DNA from: Sulfurimonas sp.
GTDB lineage: Bacteria; Campylobacterota; Campylobacteria; Campylobacterales; Sulfurimonadaceae
Direction: 5' to 3'
DNA length: 64,000 nucleotides
Assembly (NCBI RefSeq): GCF_026196735.1
Contig: NZ_JAPHUF010000002.1
Span: 62,001 to 126,000 of the forward strand
Shown here piece after piece: positions 1 to 8,238 of the stretch (its first letter is position 1; each line of letters opens with the position of its first letter). Below the pieces are notes generated by a model. The model was not told the origin of the DNA. It did no database searches and saw only the letters and a list, made by a program, of their open reading frames with translations. A program made the translations under genes and the position numbers.

Positions 1-1
1 A

Positions 2-1330
2 TCAATTATTTTTCTTATCGAGTACCTATTGAGACTTTGGGTAAGCAGCAGTGTTACAAAGATTATAATAGAGCAGAGTGAGTATGATGCAATGCTTGGC
101 AAAGAGTTTGAACTTCTTAAGCCTCTAAAAGAGATACTAAGAGTAAAGTTCAAGTATATCATATCTGTTAAAGCCATTATTGATCTATTGGCAATTGTTC
201 CATTCTTCCATCAGCTAAGACTTCTTCGTATATTTGTACTTTTTAGAGTATTTAAACTCTTTAGATATGCAAAAAGTATTCAGACTTTCACTTCAGTTAT
301 CGCTGCTAAAAAGTTTGAGTTTTTAACGCTTGCTATATTTGCTTCTATTGTTATCTTTGTTTCATCGGTTTTAATCTATGTAATGGAAGCAAATAATCCA
401 ACCTCACCTATTGATACACTTTTTGAAGCAGTTTACTGGTCTATTGTTACAATATCTACTGTCGGGTACGGGGATATAACTCCCGTAACAGAAGCTGGTA
501 GAGTTGTTGCAATGTTTGTGATAGTTGCAGGTATTGCAGTGTTTTCATTTACGACTTCACTTATAGTTACTGCTTTTACGGAAAAACTTGATGAGATAAA
601 AGATATAAAACTTATTGATGATGTTGCCAAAATGAAAGAGTTTTATCTTATTTGTGGATATGAAAATGTATCAAAAGAAGTGGCTAAAAAACTTAGTATC
701 AATAATAAAGTAATTATTTTAGAAAAGAACCTAGCAAAAGTAGAACAAGGAAAAAAAGATGGTTTTTTTGTGCTTAATTACGACCCTGGAAGCATAGAGA
801 GCTATAAGAAGCTTCGAATAAATATCAAAACGCAAGTTAAGGCTATCTTGTGTCTAAGTTATAGTGATGTTGAAAATGTCTATACTGCTTTGACTGTTCG
901 TTCTTTCAATAAAGATGTATATATACTCTCAATTTTGAAAAATAAGATGAATAAAAACAAGTTGATTTCTGCAGGTGTAAATGAGCTTTTTTATGAAAAG
1001 GAGCTTGTTGGAATCATAGCTAAAGAGTTTGCAGGACAACCCGTGGCATTTGAAGCCATACATGCTCTTCGCTCTAACTATAATGGCATAGATATGCAAG
1101 AAGTTGTCATTACTCAAAGAGTTCTTAACAATTTTGCTATGGCCGGAGAACTTCAAAATGCAAAATACAAAATAGTGCTTCTGGGAATATACAAAAAAAG
1201 TAAGAAAAGATTCTTTTTTAATCCTTTAGATGGTACTATTTTAGAGGCAGGGGATTATCTTTTGATTATTGGAAATATCCAGTTTATAAAAGAATTTAGA
1301 AATTTCTTACATAAAAAGGGCACTAAATGA
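2..1330 (+). CDS. Voltage-gated-type K+ channel with RCK domain (5' partial)
   Basis: Inner-membrane potassium channel. The reading frame is open to the left window edge, so the true start lies outside; the TTG at 29 is internal. The visible part begins in the S2-like segment (EYLLRLWVSS), continues through further helices, and carries the K+ selectivity filter TVGYGD at bases 458-475 followed by a last helix. After residue ~190 comes a cytoplasmic TrkA-N-like Rossmann domain and then a TrkA-C-like domain to the end. The nucleotide-binding glycine loop is degenerate (GYENVS), so NAD binding is doubtful. The stop overlaps the next start by ATGA, and the next gene is another RCK protein, which suggests a paired channel and regulator. 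Family assignment is firm; ligand is unknown. Confidence 0.93.
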   Translation, partial: SIIFLIEYLLRLWVSSSVTKIIIEQSEYDAMLGKEFELLKPLKEILRVKFKYIISVKAIIDLLAIVPFFHQLRLLRIFVLFRVFKLFRYAKSIQTFTSVIAAKKFEFLTLAIFASIVIFVSSVLIYVMEANNPTSPIDTLFEAVYWSIVTISTVGYGDITPVTEAGRVVAMFVIVAGIAVFSFTTSLIVTAFTEKLDEIKDIKLIDDVAKMKEFYLICGYENVSKEVAKKLSINNKVIILEKNLAKVEQGKKDGFFVLNYDPGSIESYKKLRINIKTQVKAILCLSYSDVENVYTALTVRSFNKDVYILSILKNKMNKNKLISAGVNELFYEKELVGIIAKEFAGQPVAFEAIHALRSNYNGIDMQEVVITQRVLNNFAMAGELQNAKYKIVLLGIYKKSKKRFFFNPLDGTILEAGDYLLIIGNIQFIKEFRNFLHKKGTK

Positions 1331-2034
1331 CACAGACAAGCGCCTTGATTTTTGGATATAACGAATATACATCTGAGATAAAAAAGAATATTTCATCGCA
1401 CTATAAAAATATACATGTATTTAAGTTAGATGAAAACATCACACCAATTGATAAAGAAGATGAATCATATGAAGTGTCCATTTTTGATTTAAGTGATAAT
1501 TGGAATCACCTAAGCGATATAGTTGATATTGAAGAGTGTGTAGCTTTTTGCATATTAGAAGATATGGCTGAAAATATATTTTTAACACTATCACTCAGAG
1601 ATACTTTTAAAGACTTGATTATTGTTGCATTGGCAGCTGACAAAGAGAGTGCAGATAAACTGACTTTGGCTGGAGCATCTAGAGTTATTCCAACTACTCA
1701 GACAACTGCAAATGTTATTGTTGACATGTTGGAAAAACCAATTGTTACAGAGGTTTTGCATGATATTTTATATGAGAAAAGCAATCTTAAAATAGCTCAA
1801 ATAAAAGTAGGTGAAAATGACTATTTTGAAGGAAAATATCCATCAGATATAGAGTGGAGCAGGCAACACGGAATTATTGTTTTATCTATTGTTCATGAAG
1901 ATATGAGCACAGAGTTTGTTTACTCATCAAAAGCACAGCACCATGTCATAAAAAAAGGTGATATATTTGTTGTGGTGGGGTATGAGTTAGAGATAAAAGA
2001 GTTTGAAAAAATGATAGGGAGTGGCTGTGAATAA
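1327..2034 (+). CDS. TrkA-N/TrkA-C (RCK) domain protein
   Basis: Soluble 235-residue protein with an N-terminal TrkA-N-like fold (start MTQTSALIFGYNEY) and a C-terminal TrkA-C domain from about residue 150. There is no membrane segment. The glycine-rich loop is degenerate, as in the upstream channel. It starts inside the channel stop codon (ATGA overlap), so translation is probably coupled. It probably serves as a separate gating-ring subunit or partner of the channel. It could instead regulate another K+ transporter, since nothing here shows direct contact. Confidence 0.8.
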   Translation: MTQTSALIFGYNEYTSEIKKNISSHYKNIHVFKLDENITPIDKEDESYEVSIFDLSDNWNHLSDIVDIEECVAFCILEDMAENIFLTLSLRDTFKDLIIVALAADKESADKLTLAGASRVIPTTQTTANVIVDMLEKPIVTEVLHDILYEKSNLKIAQIKVGENDYFEGKYPSDIEWSRQHGIIVLSIVHEDMSTEFVYSSKAQHHVIKKGDIFVVVGYELEIKEFEKMIGSGCE

Positions 2035-2917
2035 AATAGGAGTGATTGGAGCAGGAAAATGGGGCTTGGCTTTAGCTTTTGCGCTTAGTGAAAAAAATGA
2101 AGTTTTTATAAGTTCACGAACATCCAGAGATATGAGAAACTTTATTTCGATGCAAGAGATATTAAAATTTGACTATCTTGTAATAGCTATTCCGGCTCAG
2201 CAGGTGGCATCTTGGCTTGAAGAGCATTTTATATTTTCACATCAAAAAGTTTTAGTTGCTGCAAAAGGTATAGAAGCCTCTAGTGGACGATTTTTAAATG
2301 AGATATATGCTAAACACATTCCAAGTTCTCACATAGCTTTTTTATCAGGTCCTTCATTTGCAACTGAAGTTATGAAATCACTTCCAACGGCACTTGTAGT
2401 TAACTCTGAGAATGAAGAGTTAAGTGCTGAGTTTGCATCGTTTTTTCCCTCATTTATCAAGACATATACATCAACTGATGTAGTCGGAGCCGAAGTTGCA
2501 GGAGCATATAAAAATGTTATTGCCATTGCTGCAGGAATTTGTGATGGTTTAGGTCTTGGAAAAAATGCAGCAGCTTCACTTATCTCTCGCGGATTAGTAG
2601 AGATGCAGAGGTTTGGCTGCGAATACGGTGCAAAAGAAGAGAGTTTTGTAGGACTTAGCGGAGCAGGTGATTTGTTTTTGACTGCATCATCAACTATGAG
2701 TAGAAACTTTAGAGTAGGACAGGGTATAGCAGCCGGAAAATCTAAAGAAGAGATACTTAAAGAGTTGGGTGAAGTTGCAGAAGGTATAGGCACTACTTAT
2801 GCCTTAAAAAAAATAGCTGATGAGAGAGATTTATATCTTCCAATAGCCAGAGAAGTTTATAATATGCTAGAGGGCGAAAACCCACATGTCAGTTTAAAAA
2901 ACTTTCTTGCGAGTTAA
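2027..2917 (+). CDS. gpsA: Glycerol-3-phosphate dehydrogenase [NAD(P)+]
   Basis: Reduces dihydroxyacetone phosphate to sn-glycerol 3-phosphate for phospholipid synthesis in the cytoplasm. The N-terminal Rossmann motif is GVIGAGKWGLAL. The conserved LSGPSFATEV and the catalytic-lysine region (GAYKNVIAIAAGICDGLGLG) follow. Length (about 296 residues) is slightly short for the family. Two GTG starts are possible, at 2021 and 2027. I prefer 2027 because GGAG at 2018-2021 is then a properly spaced ribosome site and the protein begins MNKIGVIG. It overlaps the preceding gene by 8 bp and is followed after 6 bp by a transporter. Confidence 0.95.
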   Translation: MNKIGVIGAGKWGLALAFALSEKNEVFISSRTSRDMRNFISMQEILKFDYLVIAIPAQQVASWLEEHFIFSHQKVLVAAKGIEASSGRFLNEIYAKHIPSSHIAFLSGPSFATEVMKSLPTALVVNSENEELSAEFASFFPSFIKTYTSTDVVGAEVAGAYKNVIAIAAGICDGLGLGKNAAASLISRGLVEMQRFGCEYGAKEESFVGLSGAGDLFLTASSTMSRNFRVGQGIAAGKSKEEILKELGEVAEGIGTTYALKKIADERDLYLPIAREVYNMLEGENPHVSLKNFLAS

Positions 2918-2923
2918 TAATAT

Positions 2924-4279
2924 ATGAATGAATATAAAGCACAGTTTCAAAAAATAGCAGTTGGAGTTTTAGTAGGTGCTTTAATCTTCGCACTAAGTCT
3001 AACTATATTTACTCCACAGCAGGCCTCACTTCTTGGTCTTATAGCTCTTCTAGTTGCTTTATGGACCAACGAGGGCTTGCCTTTAGGTGTTGTTTCTCTT
3101 TTACCAATTATTATGTTTCCGGCTTTTTCGATTTTAACTACAAAAGAGACAACAGTTAATTATGCTCATCCTATTATATTTTTGTTTTTGGGTGGCTTTA
3201 TGCTTGCTATTGCAGTTGAGAAAACACATCTTCACAGATGGATAGCAGATAAGATGTTATCACTTTTTCCAGCAACTCCCAAGGGAATAATTTTTTCACT
3301 TACAATTACAGCAGGATTACTTAGTTCTGTGCTTTCAAACACTACAACAACACTTTTGCTTATGTCTATAGCTCTTTTCATAACGGACAATCTAAGACTT
3401 AAGATGAGATTTGCTCTTGCTATCGCTTATGGTGCCAGTGTTGGCGGGATATTGACTCCTATTGGAACTCCTCCAAATCTTATCTTGCTTGGTATCATGC
3501 AAAATAAGGGAATGGAAATCATTCCATTCTTGCAGTGGATGTGGATGGTTGCTCCTTTGGTGTTTATGATGTTTTTTGTAGTTGCATCACTTTTAAGCAT
3601 TGGCGTGAAAGATATTGACATGTCAATATCAACTGAGGATAAAGCATTAGATAAAGAGCAAAAAAAAGTATTATACATAATAGCAGGTTTAGTTGTTTTG
3701 CTACTGCTAAATGCTCCGCTAAAGCCGTATTGGAATGGACTAGGACTAAGTGAAGCGGGAATACTGCTCGGAGCAGGACTTTTACTTTATGTACCGCCGT
3801 TTAAGATACTTGACTGGATGGCTGATAAAGGAAAGATTCCATATAGGATTATGTTTTTATTTGGTGCAGGGTTTAGTATTGCAAAAGCGTTTAGCTCTAC
3901 CGGTCTGGCAGATGAGTTTGCTTCGTATCTAATTACCATTACGCAACTATCACCGATAATGATACTTTTTGCTGTAGCGATGCTTATCACTTTTACAACA
4001 GAGATAACCTCAAACACCGCACTTATATCTATCATGCTTCCTGTTATTTACGCAGTTGCCCAGCAGACAGGCATAAACACAACTCTGTTTATGATGGTCG
4101 CTACAATCTGTGCAAGTTATGCTTTTATGCTTCCGATTGCTACTGCGCCAAATGCTATTGCTATGAGTAGTGGAGCTGTAAGTATTGCTAATATGGCAAG
4201 ATACGGGATTGTTTTAAATCTGGTTGGAATATTTTTAATCGTAATGGTTGCAGAGTTCTTTTGGAAAGGGATTCTTTAG
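2924..4279 (+). CDS. DASS/SLC13-family anion (dicarboxylate) symporter
   Basis: Polytopic inner-membrane transporter of 451 residues, probably Na+-coupled uptake of dicarboxylates or a similar anion. It shows the two family signatures: ILTPIGTPPNLILLG near residue 180 and the C-terminal repeat TSNTALISIMLP followed by ATAPNAIAMSSG. About eleven hydrophobic segments are visible. Substrate cannot be read from sequence: succinate, malate, citrate and sulfate are all used in the family. It lies 6 bp after gpsA. Its stop codon overlaps the stop of the convergent small gene in a TTAG arrangement. Confidence 0.9.
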   Translation: MNEYKAQFQKIAVGVLVGALIFALSLTIFTPQQASLLGLIALLVALWTNEGLPLGVVSLLPIIMFPAFSILTTKETTVNYAHPIIFLFLGGFMLAIAVEKTHLHRWIADKMLSLFPATPKGIIFSLTITAGLLSSVLSNTTTTLLLMSIALFITDNLRLKMRFALAIAYGASVGGILTPIGTPPNLILLGIMQNKGMEIIPFLQWMWMVAPLVFMMFFVVASLLSIGVKDIDMSISTEDKALDKEQKKVLYIIAGLVVLLLLNAPLKPYWNGLGLSEAGILLGAGLLLYVPPFKILDWMADKGKIPYRIMFLFGAGFSIAKAFSSTGLADEFASYLITITQLSPIMILFAVAMLITFTTEITSNTALISIMLPVIYAVAQQTGINTTLFMMVATICASYAFMLPIATAPNAIAMSSGAVSIANMARYGIVLNLVGIFLIVMVAEFFWKGIL

Positions 4280-4473
4280 TCGTTTTTGCTTTTGTACATT
4301 GTGTAAAAGTCTTTTAAAATAAGTCCGGCAGTAAAGAACCACAAAAGATTTAGTATATAGTTTTCATCTAGTCCATTGTTGTAAAGATACGGAAATACCA
4401 AGAAGAACGGCCACTTAAAAAAGTAAAAAAATAGTATGCCAGACCCGTAAAGTTCTCTTAAGATTTTTTTCAT
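4276..4473 (-). CDS. Small membrane protein of unknown function
   Basis: A 65-residue protein with two hydrophobic segments, about residues 11-30 and 40-57, a basic N-terminus (MKKILREL) and a charged tail. A weak purine-rich ribosome site (AGAG) precedes the ATG. The gene is convergent with the transporter, and the two stops share the tetranucleotide TTAG. I recognise no family. It is kept because it fills the space exactly, is hydrophobic in a protein-like pattern and has a sensible start. Confidence 0.6.
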   Translation of the reverse strand: MKKILRELYGSGILFFYFFKWPFFLVFPYLYNNGLDENYILNLLWFFTAGLILKDFYTMYKSKND

Positions 4474-4529
4474 AGCTCTATTTTACCTTTTTTAGTTAAA
4501 ATTCCATCAAAGATATAATAAGGTTTAGT

Positions 4530-4832
4530 ATGATAGTCCATATAGTGATGTTTAAATTTAAAGATGAAAATAAAAAAGAGAACATAAAAGAAGTTAGTTC
4601 CAAACTGAATGCTTTAGTTGAGTTGATCCCAACTCTTAACTCCATGGAAGTAGGAGTTGATTTTTCTCGTTCTGAGAGAGCATTTGACATGTCGATTTAT
4701 ACTACATTTGATTCTAAAGAAGCTCTTAGCGAGTATGCAGTCCATCCAGAGCATTTAAAAGTGGTAGAGCTTATAAAGTCAGTAACCTTAGAGTCTAAAG
4801 TTGTTGATTATATCAAAGAGGATAGTAACTAA
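4530..4832 (+). CDS. Dabb-family (stress-responsive alpha/beta-barrel) protein
   Basis: A 100-residue cytoplasmic protein of the dimeric alpha/beta barrel family. It begins MIVHIVMFKFKDE, where the early His is typical of Dabb domains, and has the conserved VHPEHLKVVE segment near residue 70. Members are small dimers of mostly unknown function. A TATAAT at 4514-4519 lies only 10 nt before the ATG, but an AAGG at 4520-4523 is also placed as a ribosome site, so the promoter reading is uncertain. The next gene starts directly after the stop codon. Confidence 0.8.
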   Translation: MIVHIVMFKFKDENKKENIKEVSSKLNALVELIPTLNSMEVGVDFSRSERAFDMSIYTTFDSKEALSEYAVHPEHLKVVELIKSVTLESKVVDYIKEDSN

Positions 4833-6104
4833 ATGTTAATGACAATTGTAGCAATATATACTCTTTTTGTACTTGTAACTATTTATACAAGTGTTATGCA
4901 GATAGGCTATGTAAGCAAGGCTAAAAGAGGCAAGGCAGTTCTTCTGTCTGATTCTGAGTTTGTTAAAGCAGGTGATTACAGTATAGCAAAAGAAAAGATG
5001 AGTATTGCCAGCTCATTTTTAGACTATATAGTCTTTATTATTTGGATAGATTTAGGAATAAAATTTTTGGAAGATAGTTTTGTATTTCTAACAGAGAACG
5101 GGGAAAATGAAGCTGTAATGAATATTGCTATTGTAATGGGCTTTTTAGTTATTAACTCTATCATCTCTTTGCCATTCTCATATTATGAAAAATTTGTATT
5201 AGATGAAAAGTTTGGTTTTAACAAATCAACGATGGCTCAGTGGATAAAAGATACTCTTATCTCGTTTGTAATGACGCTAATTTTAGGTTCTTTAGTTGTT
5301 TGGGGAATCTACTTAATCATATCAAGTTTTACTCTATGGTGGTTATGGAGTTTTGTATTTATTTTCGCTGTTGTAGTTCTAATAAATATGCTTTACCCTG
5401 CATTTCGTGCAATGTTTTTTGACAAGCTTACTCCACTTAAAGATGAAAAATTAGACCATGAGATAAAAGTTCTGATGGACAAGACAGGTTTTGTAAGTTC
5501 AGGCGTATTTGTAAGTGATGCAAGCAAAAGAGATGCAAGACTTAATGCTTACTTTGGCGGTTTTGGTAAAGCTAAGAGAGTCGTACTTTTTGATACTCTT
5601 ATAGAAAAACTAAGCACAAGAGAACTTCTTGCAGTGTTGGGGCATGAGCTAGGTCACTTTGCACATGGTGATATATATAAAAATATAGCTCTAGTGGGTG
5701 CGATGCTTTTTGCAATGTTTGGCATATTTGGTAACTTGCCAGATTCTCTTTACTCAGAGTTAGGTTTGTCTGAAGCTCCTTATGTTGTTATGATTTTACT
5801 TATACTTTTTATGCCTGTGCTAGGCTTTTTGATGATGCCGATTATGGGAATTGTAAGCAGACATAATGAATACGAGGCAGATAAAATGGGAAGTGAATTA
5901 GCAGGAGTTGGCGGAGAGATTGAACTTGCAAATGCGCTTAAAAAACTTGTTACTGAAAACAAAAGTTTTCCTTTGTCACATCCGTTATATATCTTTTTTC
6001 ACTACACTCATCCTCCTGTTTTAGAGAGATTAAAAGAGCTTGGTGTTGATTTACAAGACATAGACAAAAATGCTTTAGAGGCTACATGTCAAGCGAATAT
6101 CTAG
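4833..6104 (+). CDS. M48-family (Ste24/CAAX-type) membrane zinc metalloprotease
   Basis: Integral-membrane endopeptidase of 423 residues. It has several membrane helices, the zinc motif HELGHF near residue 271, and the third-ligand region RHNEYEADKMGSELAG about residue 345. The architecture follows Ste24/CAAX prenyl protease 1 rather than the shorter HtpX. Bacterial substrates are generally unknown; a role in membrane-protein quality control is inference. It starts immediately after the Dabb stop codon and overlaps prmC by 19 bp, so all three are probably co-transcribed. Confidence 0.9.
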   Translation: MLMTIVAIYTLFVLVTIYTSVMQIGYVSKAKRGKAVLLSDSEFVKAGDYSIAKEKMSIASSFLDYIVFIIWIDLGIKFLEDSFVFLTENGENEAVMNIAIVMGFLVINSIISLPFSYYEKFVLDEKFGFNKSTMAQWIKDTLISFVMTLILGSLVVWGIYLIISSFTLWWLWSFVFIFAVVVLINMLYPAFRAMFFDKLTPLKDEKLDHEIKVLMDKTGFVSSGVFVSDASKRDARLNAYFGGFGKAKRVVLFDTLIEKLSTRELLAVLGHELGHFAHGDIYKNIALVGAMLFAMFGIFGNLPDSLYSELGLSEAPYVVMILLILFMPVLGFLMMPIMGIVSRHNEYEADKMGSELAGVGGEIELANALKKLVTENKSFPLSHPLYIFFHYTHPPVLERLKELGVDLQDIDKNALEATCQANI

Positions 6105-6916
6105 TAAAAGATATTTTAAAAGATATTACAACTACTCTTAGCCCACATATTCCTAGAGCATCCAGAGAAGCACAACTGCTTCTTATGGCTCATTTACATG
6201 TAGATGAGTTATGGCTTCTAACAAATCAATCTGTACATGTACAAAATTCCGATAAACTTTTTGAATGGGCGCAAAGACGCGCTAAAAACGAGCCCTTAGA
6301 GTATATTACTAAGAGTGTTAGTTTTTACTCTGAAGAGTTTTATATAGCAGAGGGTGCTTTAATTCCTCGTCCTGAAACTGAACTTCTCATAGATGAAGTG
6401 CTTAAAAGAGTAGAAGATAAAGATACTAAAATGACTTTTGCAGAAGTTGGAGTGGGCAGCGGTATTATCTCTATCATGCTTGCAAAAAAATTTCCAAATG
6501 CTAAGTTTATTGCTGTAGATATATCTCAAAATGCTATAGATATTGCAAAGATAAATATACAAAAGTTTGGACTTCAAAGCAGGATTGAGTTACGACTTGG
6601 TTCACTACTGGAGCCTATAAATGAACATGTAGACTATTTGGTGTCAAATCCTCCCTATATTGCAGATGATGAAAAACTTGAATCAAACTTATCGTATGAG
6701 CCTCAAAATGCCTTGTTTGGCGGAACTGTAGGAGATGAACTTATAAAAGAACTTCTTGATGAAGTCTTAAAGAGAAACATTAACTTTTTTAGCTGTGAGT
6801 TTGGTTATGACCAAAAGGATAAAATACAAAAATATTTAGATGGCAGGTCATACATTTCACTAGAATTTTACAAAGATTATAGTGATTTTGATAGAGGCTT
6901 TACCTTGGGGTTATAA
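6086..6916 (+). CDS. prmC: Peptide chain release factor N5-glutamine methyltransferase
   Basis: Methylates the glutamine of the GGQ motif of release factors RF1/RF2 using S-adenosylmethionine. An N-terminal helical domain is followed by the class I methyltransferase fold with AEVGVGSGIISI as the SAM loop and the catalytic VSNPPYIAD. RPETELL precedes the SAM loop as in the family. Length (276 residues) is normal. It begins inside the protease gene, so translational coupling is likely. Confidence 0.95.
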   Translation: MSSEYLVKDILKDITTTLSPHIPRASREAQLLLMAHLHVDELWLLTNQSVHVQNSDKLFEWAQRRAKNEPLEYITKSVSFYSEEFYIAEGALIPRPETELLIDEVLKRVEDKDTKMTFAEVGVGSGIISIMLAKKFPNAKFIAVDISQNAIDIAKINIQKFGLQSRIELRLGSLLEPINEHVDYLVSNPPYIADDEKLESNLSYEPQNALFGGTVGDELIKELLDEVLKRNINFFSCEFGYDQKDKIQKYLDGRSYISLEFYKDYSDFDRGFTLGL

Positions 6917-6919
6917 TTT

Positions 6920-7399
6920 TTGAAGAAAAATATATATATAGATTTTACATACCTAATCATACTAGCAGCTACTTTTGGAGCAATTATTGTTTTAGGTGCA
7001 CTTGTTGCTCCTGTTGTTTTTCATACCGATAAAATTTTACATGCTGTTGTTCTTGATAATTATAATGCCGGAATCATAATGGGTGAGGTGTTCCACCGTT
7101 TTTCTTATTGGATATATTTTTTAACATTTTGTGTAGCAGCATATGAAGCTGTTATGTATAAAAAAGGTCAAAGAGACAGTGTTGTTTTTGCCAGTTCTGT
7201 TGTTGTCGTTTTTACTTCACTGATGTTTAGCGCAGTTTATTCACCAAAAATCATGTCTATGCAAGTCCTCGGTCGAGAAGCTACAGAAAGCAATACATTT
7301 GCCAACATTCATATTGCAAGTGAATTAGACTTTAAAGTTTTAGCAGTCGCACTTCTTGTTTTATTTGTAAGAAGATTGATGCTTCTTAGACGCGCATAA
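6920..7399 (+). CDS. DUF4149 (TMEM205-like) membrane protein
   Basis: A 159-residue integral membrane protein with four hydrophobic segments. It carries the DUF4149 pattern of a G-rich first helix ending in APVVF, then GEVFHRFSYW. The start is a TTG three bases after the prmC stop; a GGGG stretch upstream may serve for ribosome binding. Function is unknown for the family. It is the last gene of the run that begins at the Dabb gene. Confidence 0.8.
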   Translation: MKKNIYIDFTYLIILAATFGAIIVLGALVAPVVFHTDKILHAVVLDNYNAGIIMGEVFHRFSYWIYFLTFCVAAYEAVMYKKGQRDSVVFASSVVVVFTSLMFSAVYSPKIMSMQVLGREATESNTFANIHIASELDFKVLAVALLVLFVRRLMLLRRA

Positions 7400-7466
7400 A
7401 TAGATAATTAATTCTTATCACAAAATTTATCACATTTAATAATTTATAACTAAAATGTCTTTAAAA

Positions 7467-7480
7467 TTGATGCATATCAA
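7467..7480 (+). promoter_or_regulatory. Perfect FNR/CRP-type operator
   Basis: TTGAT-GCAT-ATCAA matches the FNR consensus (TTGAT-N4-ATCAA) at all ten defined bases. Its centre, 7473.5, lies about 43 bases before the expected start from the TATAAT at 7506-7511. That is close to the class II activator position. It suggests oxygen- or nitrogen-oxide-responsive activation of the outer-membrane gene at 7538. Confidence 0.75.
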
Positions 7481-7505
7481 GTTTATTTAATCTTGATTGT
7501 AATAT

Positions 7506-7511
7506 TATAAT
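7506..7511 (+). promoter_or_regulatory. -10 element TATAAT for the outer-membrane gene
   Basis: Consensus TATAAT downstream of the FNR-type box. The expected transcript start is near 7517 and gives a leader of about 20 nt. AAGGA lies just ahead of the ATG at 7538. Confidence 0.6.
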
Positions 7512-7537
7512 TTGAACTAAAAATAAGAAGGATTTAA

Positions 7538-8101
7538 ATGAAAAAGGTATTAGGAAAAATAGTAGTTACTGCTCTAAGTTTAGTAGCGCTTTCTCAGAGT
7601 GCAAATGCAAGTGGTGGAGCAGGATTTTATGCTGTACCAAAAGCAGTTGTGATTATGGGTGACACTATTATGCATGGAGCGTATGAGCTTGATGGTGATA
7701 CAGGTGTAGGTATTGGTGTGGATTTAGGGTATGCATTTACAAAAAACTATGCTGTCGAGTTAGCTCTAACTCATGTAGAAGCTGATGTAACTGAAGATGA
7801 TCTTCATGGTCATGTAGTGAAAGGTGATGCTGAGTACACAACATATGGTGTTATGGGTGTTTATTCAAGAACTATAACTGGTCACTTACGCGGTTTAGTG
7901 AAGCTTGGTTATGCTTGGGAATATGAAAAAATAACTGATGTACACCATCCTTTTAAAACAACTCTAAGCGGTATTGCTTATGCTGCAGGTTTAGAGTACG
8001 GTATTTCTGACAACATGGAAGTTGTTTTTGAATATGAAGGTGCTGAAGTTGTAAGTAGTAGAGGCGATAGCCTTATGTTAGGACTAAAATATAAATTTTA
8101 G
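7538..8101 (+). CDS. Outer-membrane beta-barrel protein
   Basis: A 187-residue exported protein. An N-terminal signal peptide (MKKVLGKIVVTALSLVALS, cleavage after SANA) is followed by alternating amphipathic strands and a C-terminal YKF, the usual beta-barrel ending. It resembles the small OmpA/OmpW-type eight-stranded barrels. Ligand or transport role is unknown. It stands alone with its own promoter, an FNR box and a downstream hairpin. Expression under low oxygen or denitrifying conditions is therefore inferred. Confidence 0.85.
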   Translation: MKKVLGKIVVTALSLVALSQSANASGGAGFYAVPKAVVIMGDTIMHGAYELDGDTGVGIGVDLGYAFTKNYAVELALTHVEADVTEDDLHGHVVKGDAEYTTYGVMGVYSRTITGHLRGLVKLGYAWEYEKITDVHHPFKTTLSGIAYAAGLEYGISDNMEVVFEYEGAEVVSSRGDSLMLGLKYKF

Positions 8102-8118
8102 ACTTACAAATCTTTCAT

Positions 8119-8148
8119 TATTTACCTAGATTAAAATCTAGGTAAATA
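8119..8148 (+). terminator. Perfect stem-loop after the outer-membrane gene
   Basis: A 13-bp perfect inverted repeat (arms 8119-8131 and 8136-8148, loop TAAA) begins 17 bp after the stop codon. The following bases are not a clean T-run, so it may act as a weak terminator or as a 3' stabilising hairpin. Confidence 0.55.
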
Positions 8149-8164
8149 TATCTACCTCCCAATT

Positions 8165-8191
8165 TTAAAACACTTTTAACATATACTTAAC
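8165..8191 (+). promoter_or_regulatory. Three direct repeats at 11-bp spacing (OmpR/PhoB-type operator candidate)
   Basis: TTAAA at 8165, TTAAC at 8176 and TTAAC at 8187 are phased by exactly 11 bases. They end 18 bases before the TATAAA at 8210-8215. OmpR/PhoB-family response regulators bind tandem repeats with this phasing in place of the -35 box. The regulator is not in the window. Confidence 0.4.
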
Positions 8192-8209
8192 ACTCTTTAG
8201 ATATATTTA

Positions 8210-8215
8210 TATAAA
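8210..8215 (+). promoter_or_regulatory. -10-like TATAAA for the NosL operon
   Basis: TATAAA positioned 23 bases before the NosL ATG and 18 bases after the phased direct repeats. It is the best -10 candidate in this short spacer. Confidence 0.4.
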
Positions 8216-8238
8216 ATAAATCTAGGAACTGTTCTCTC

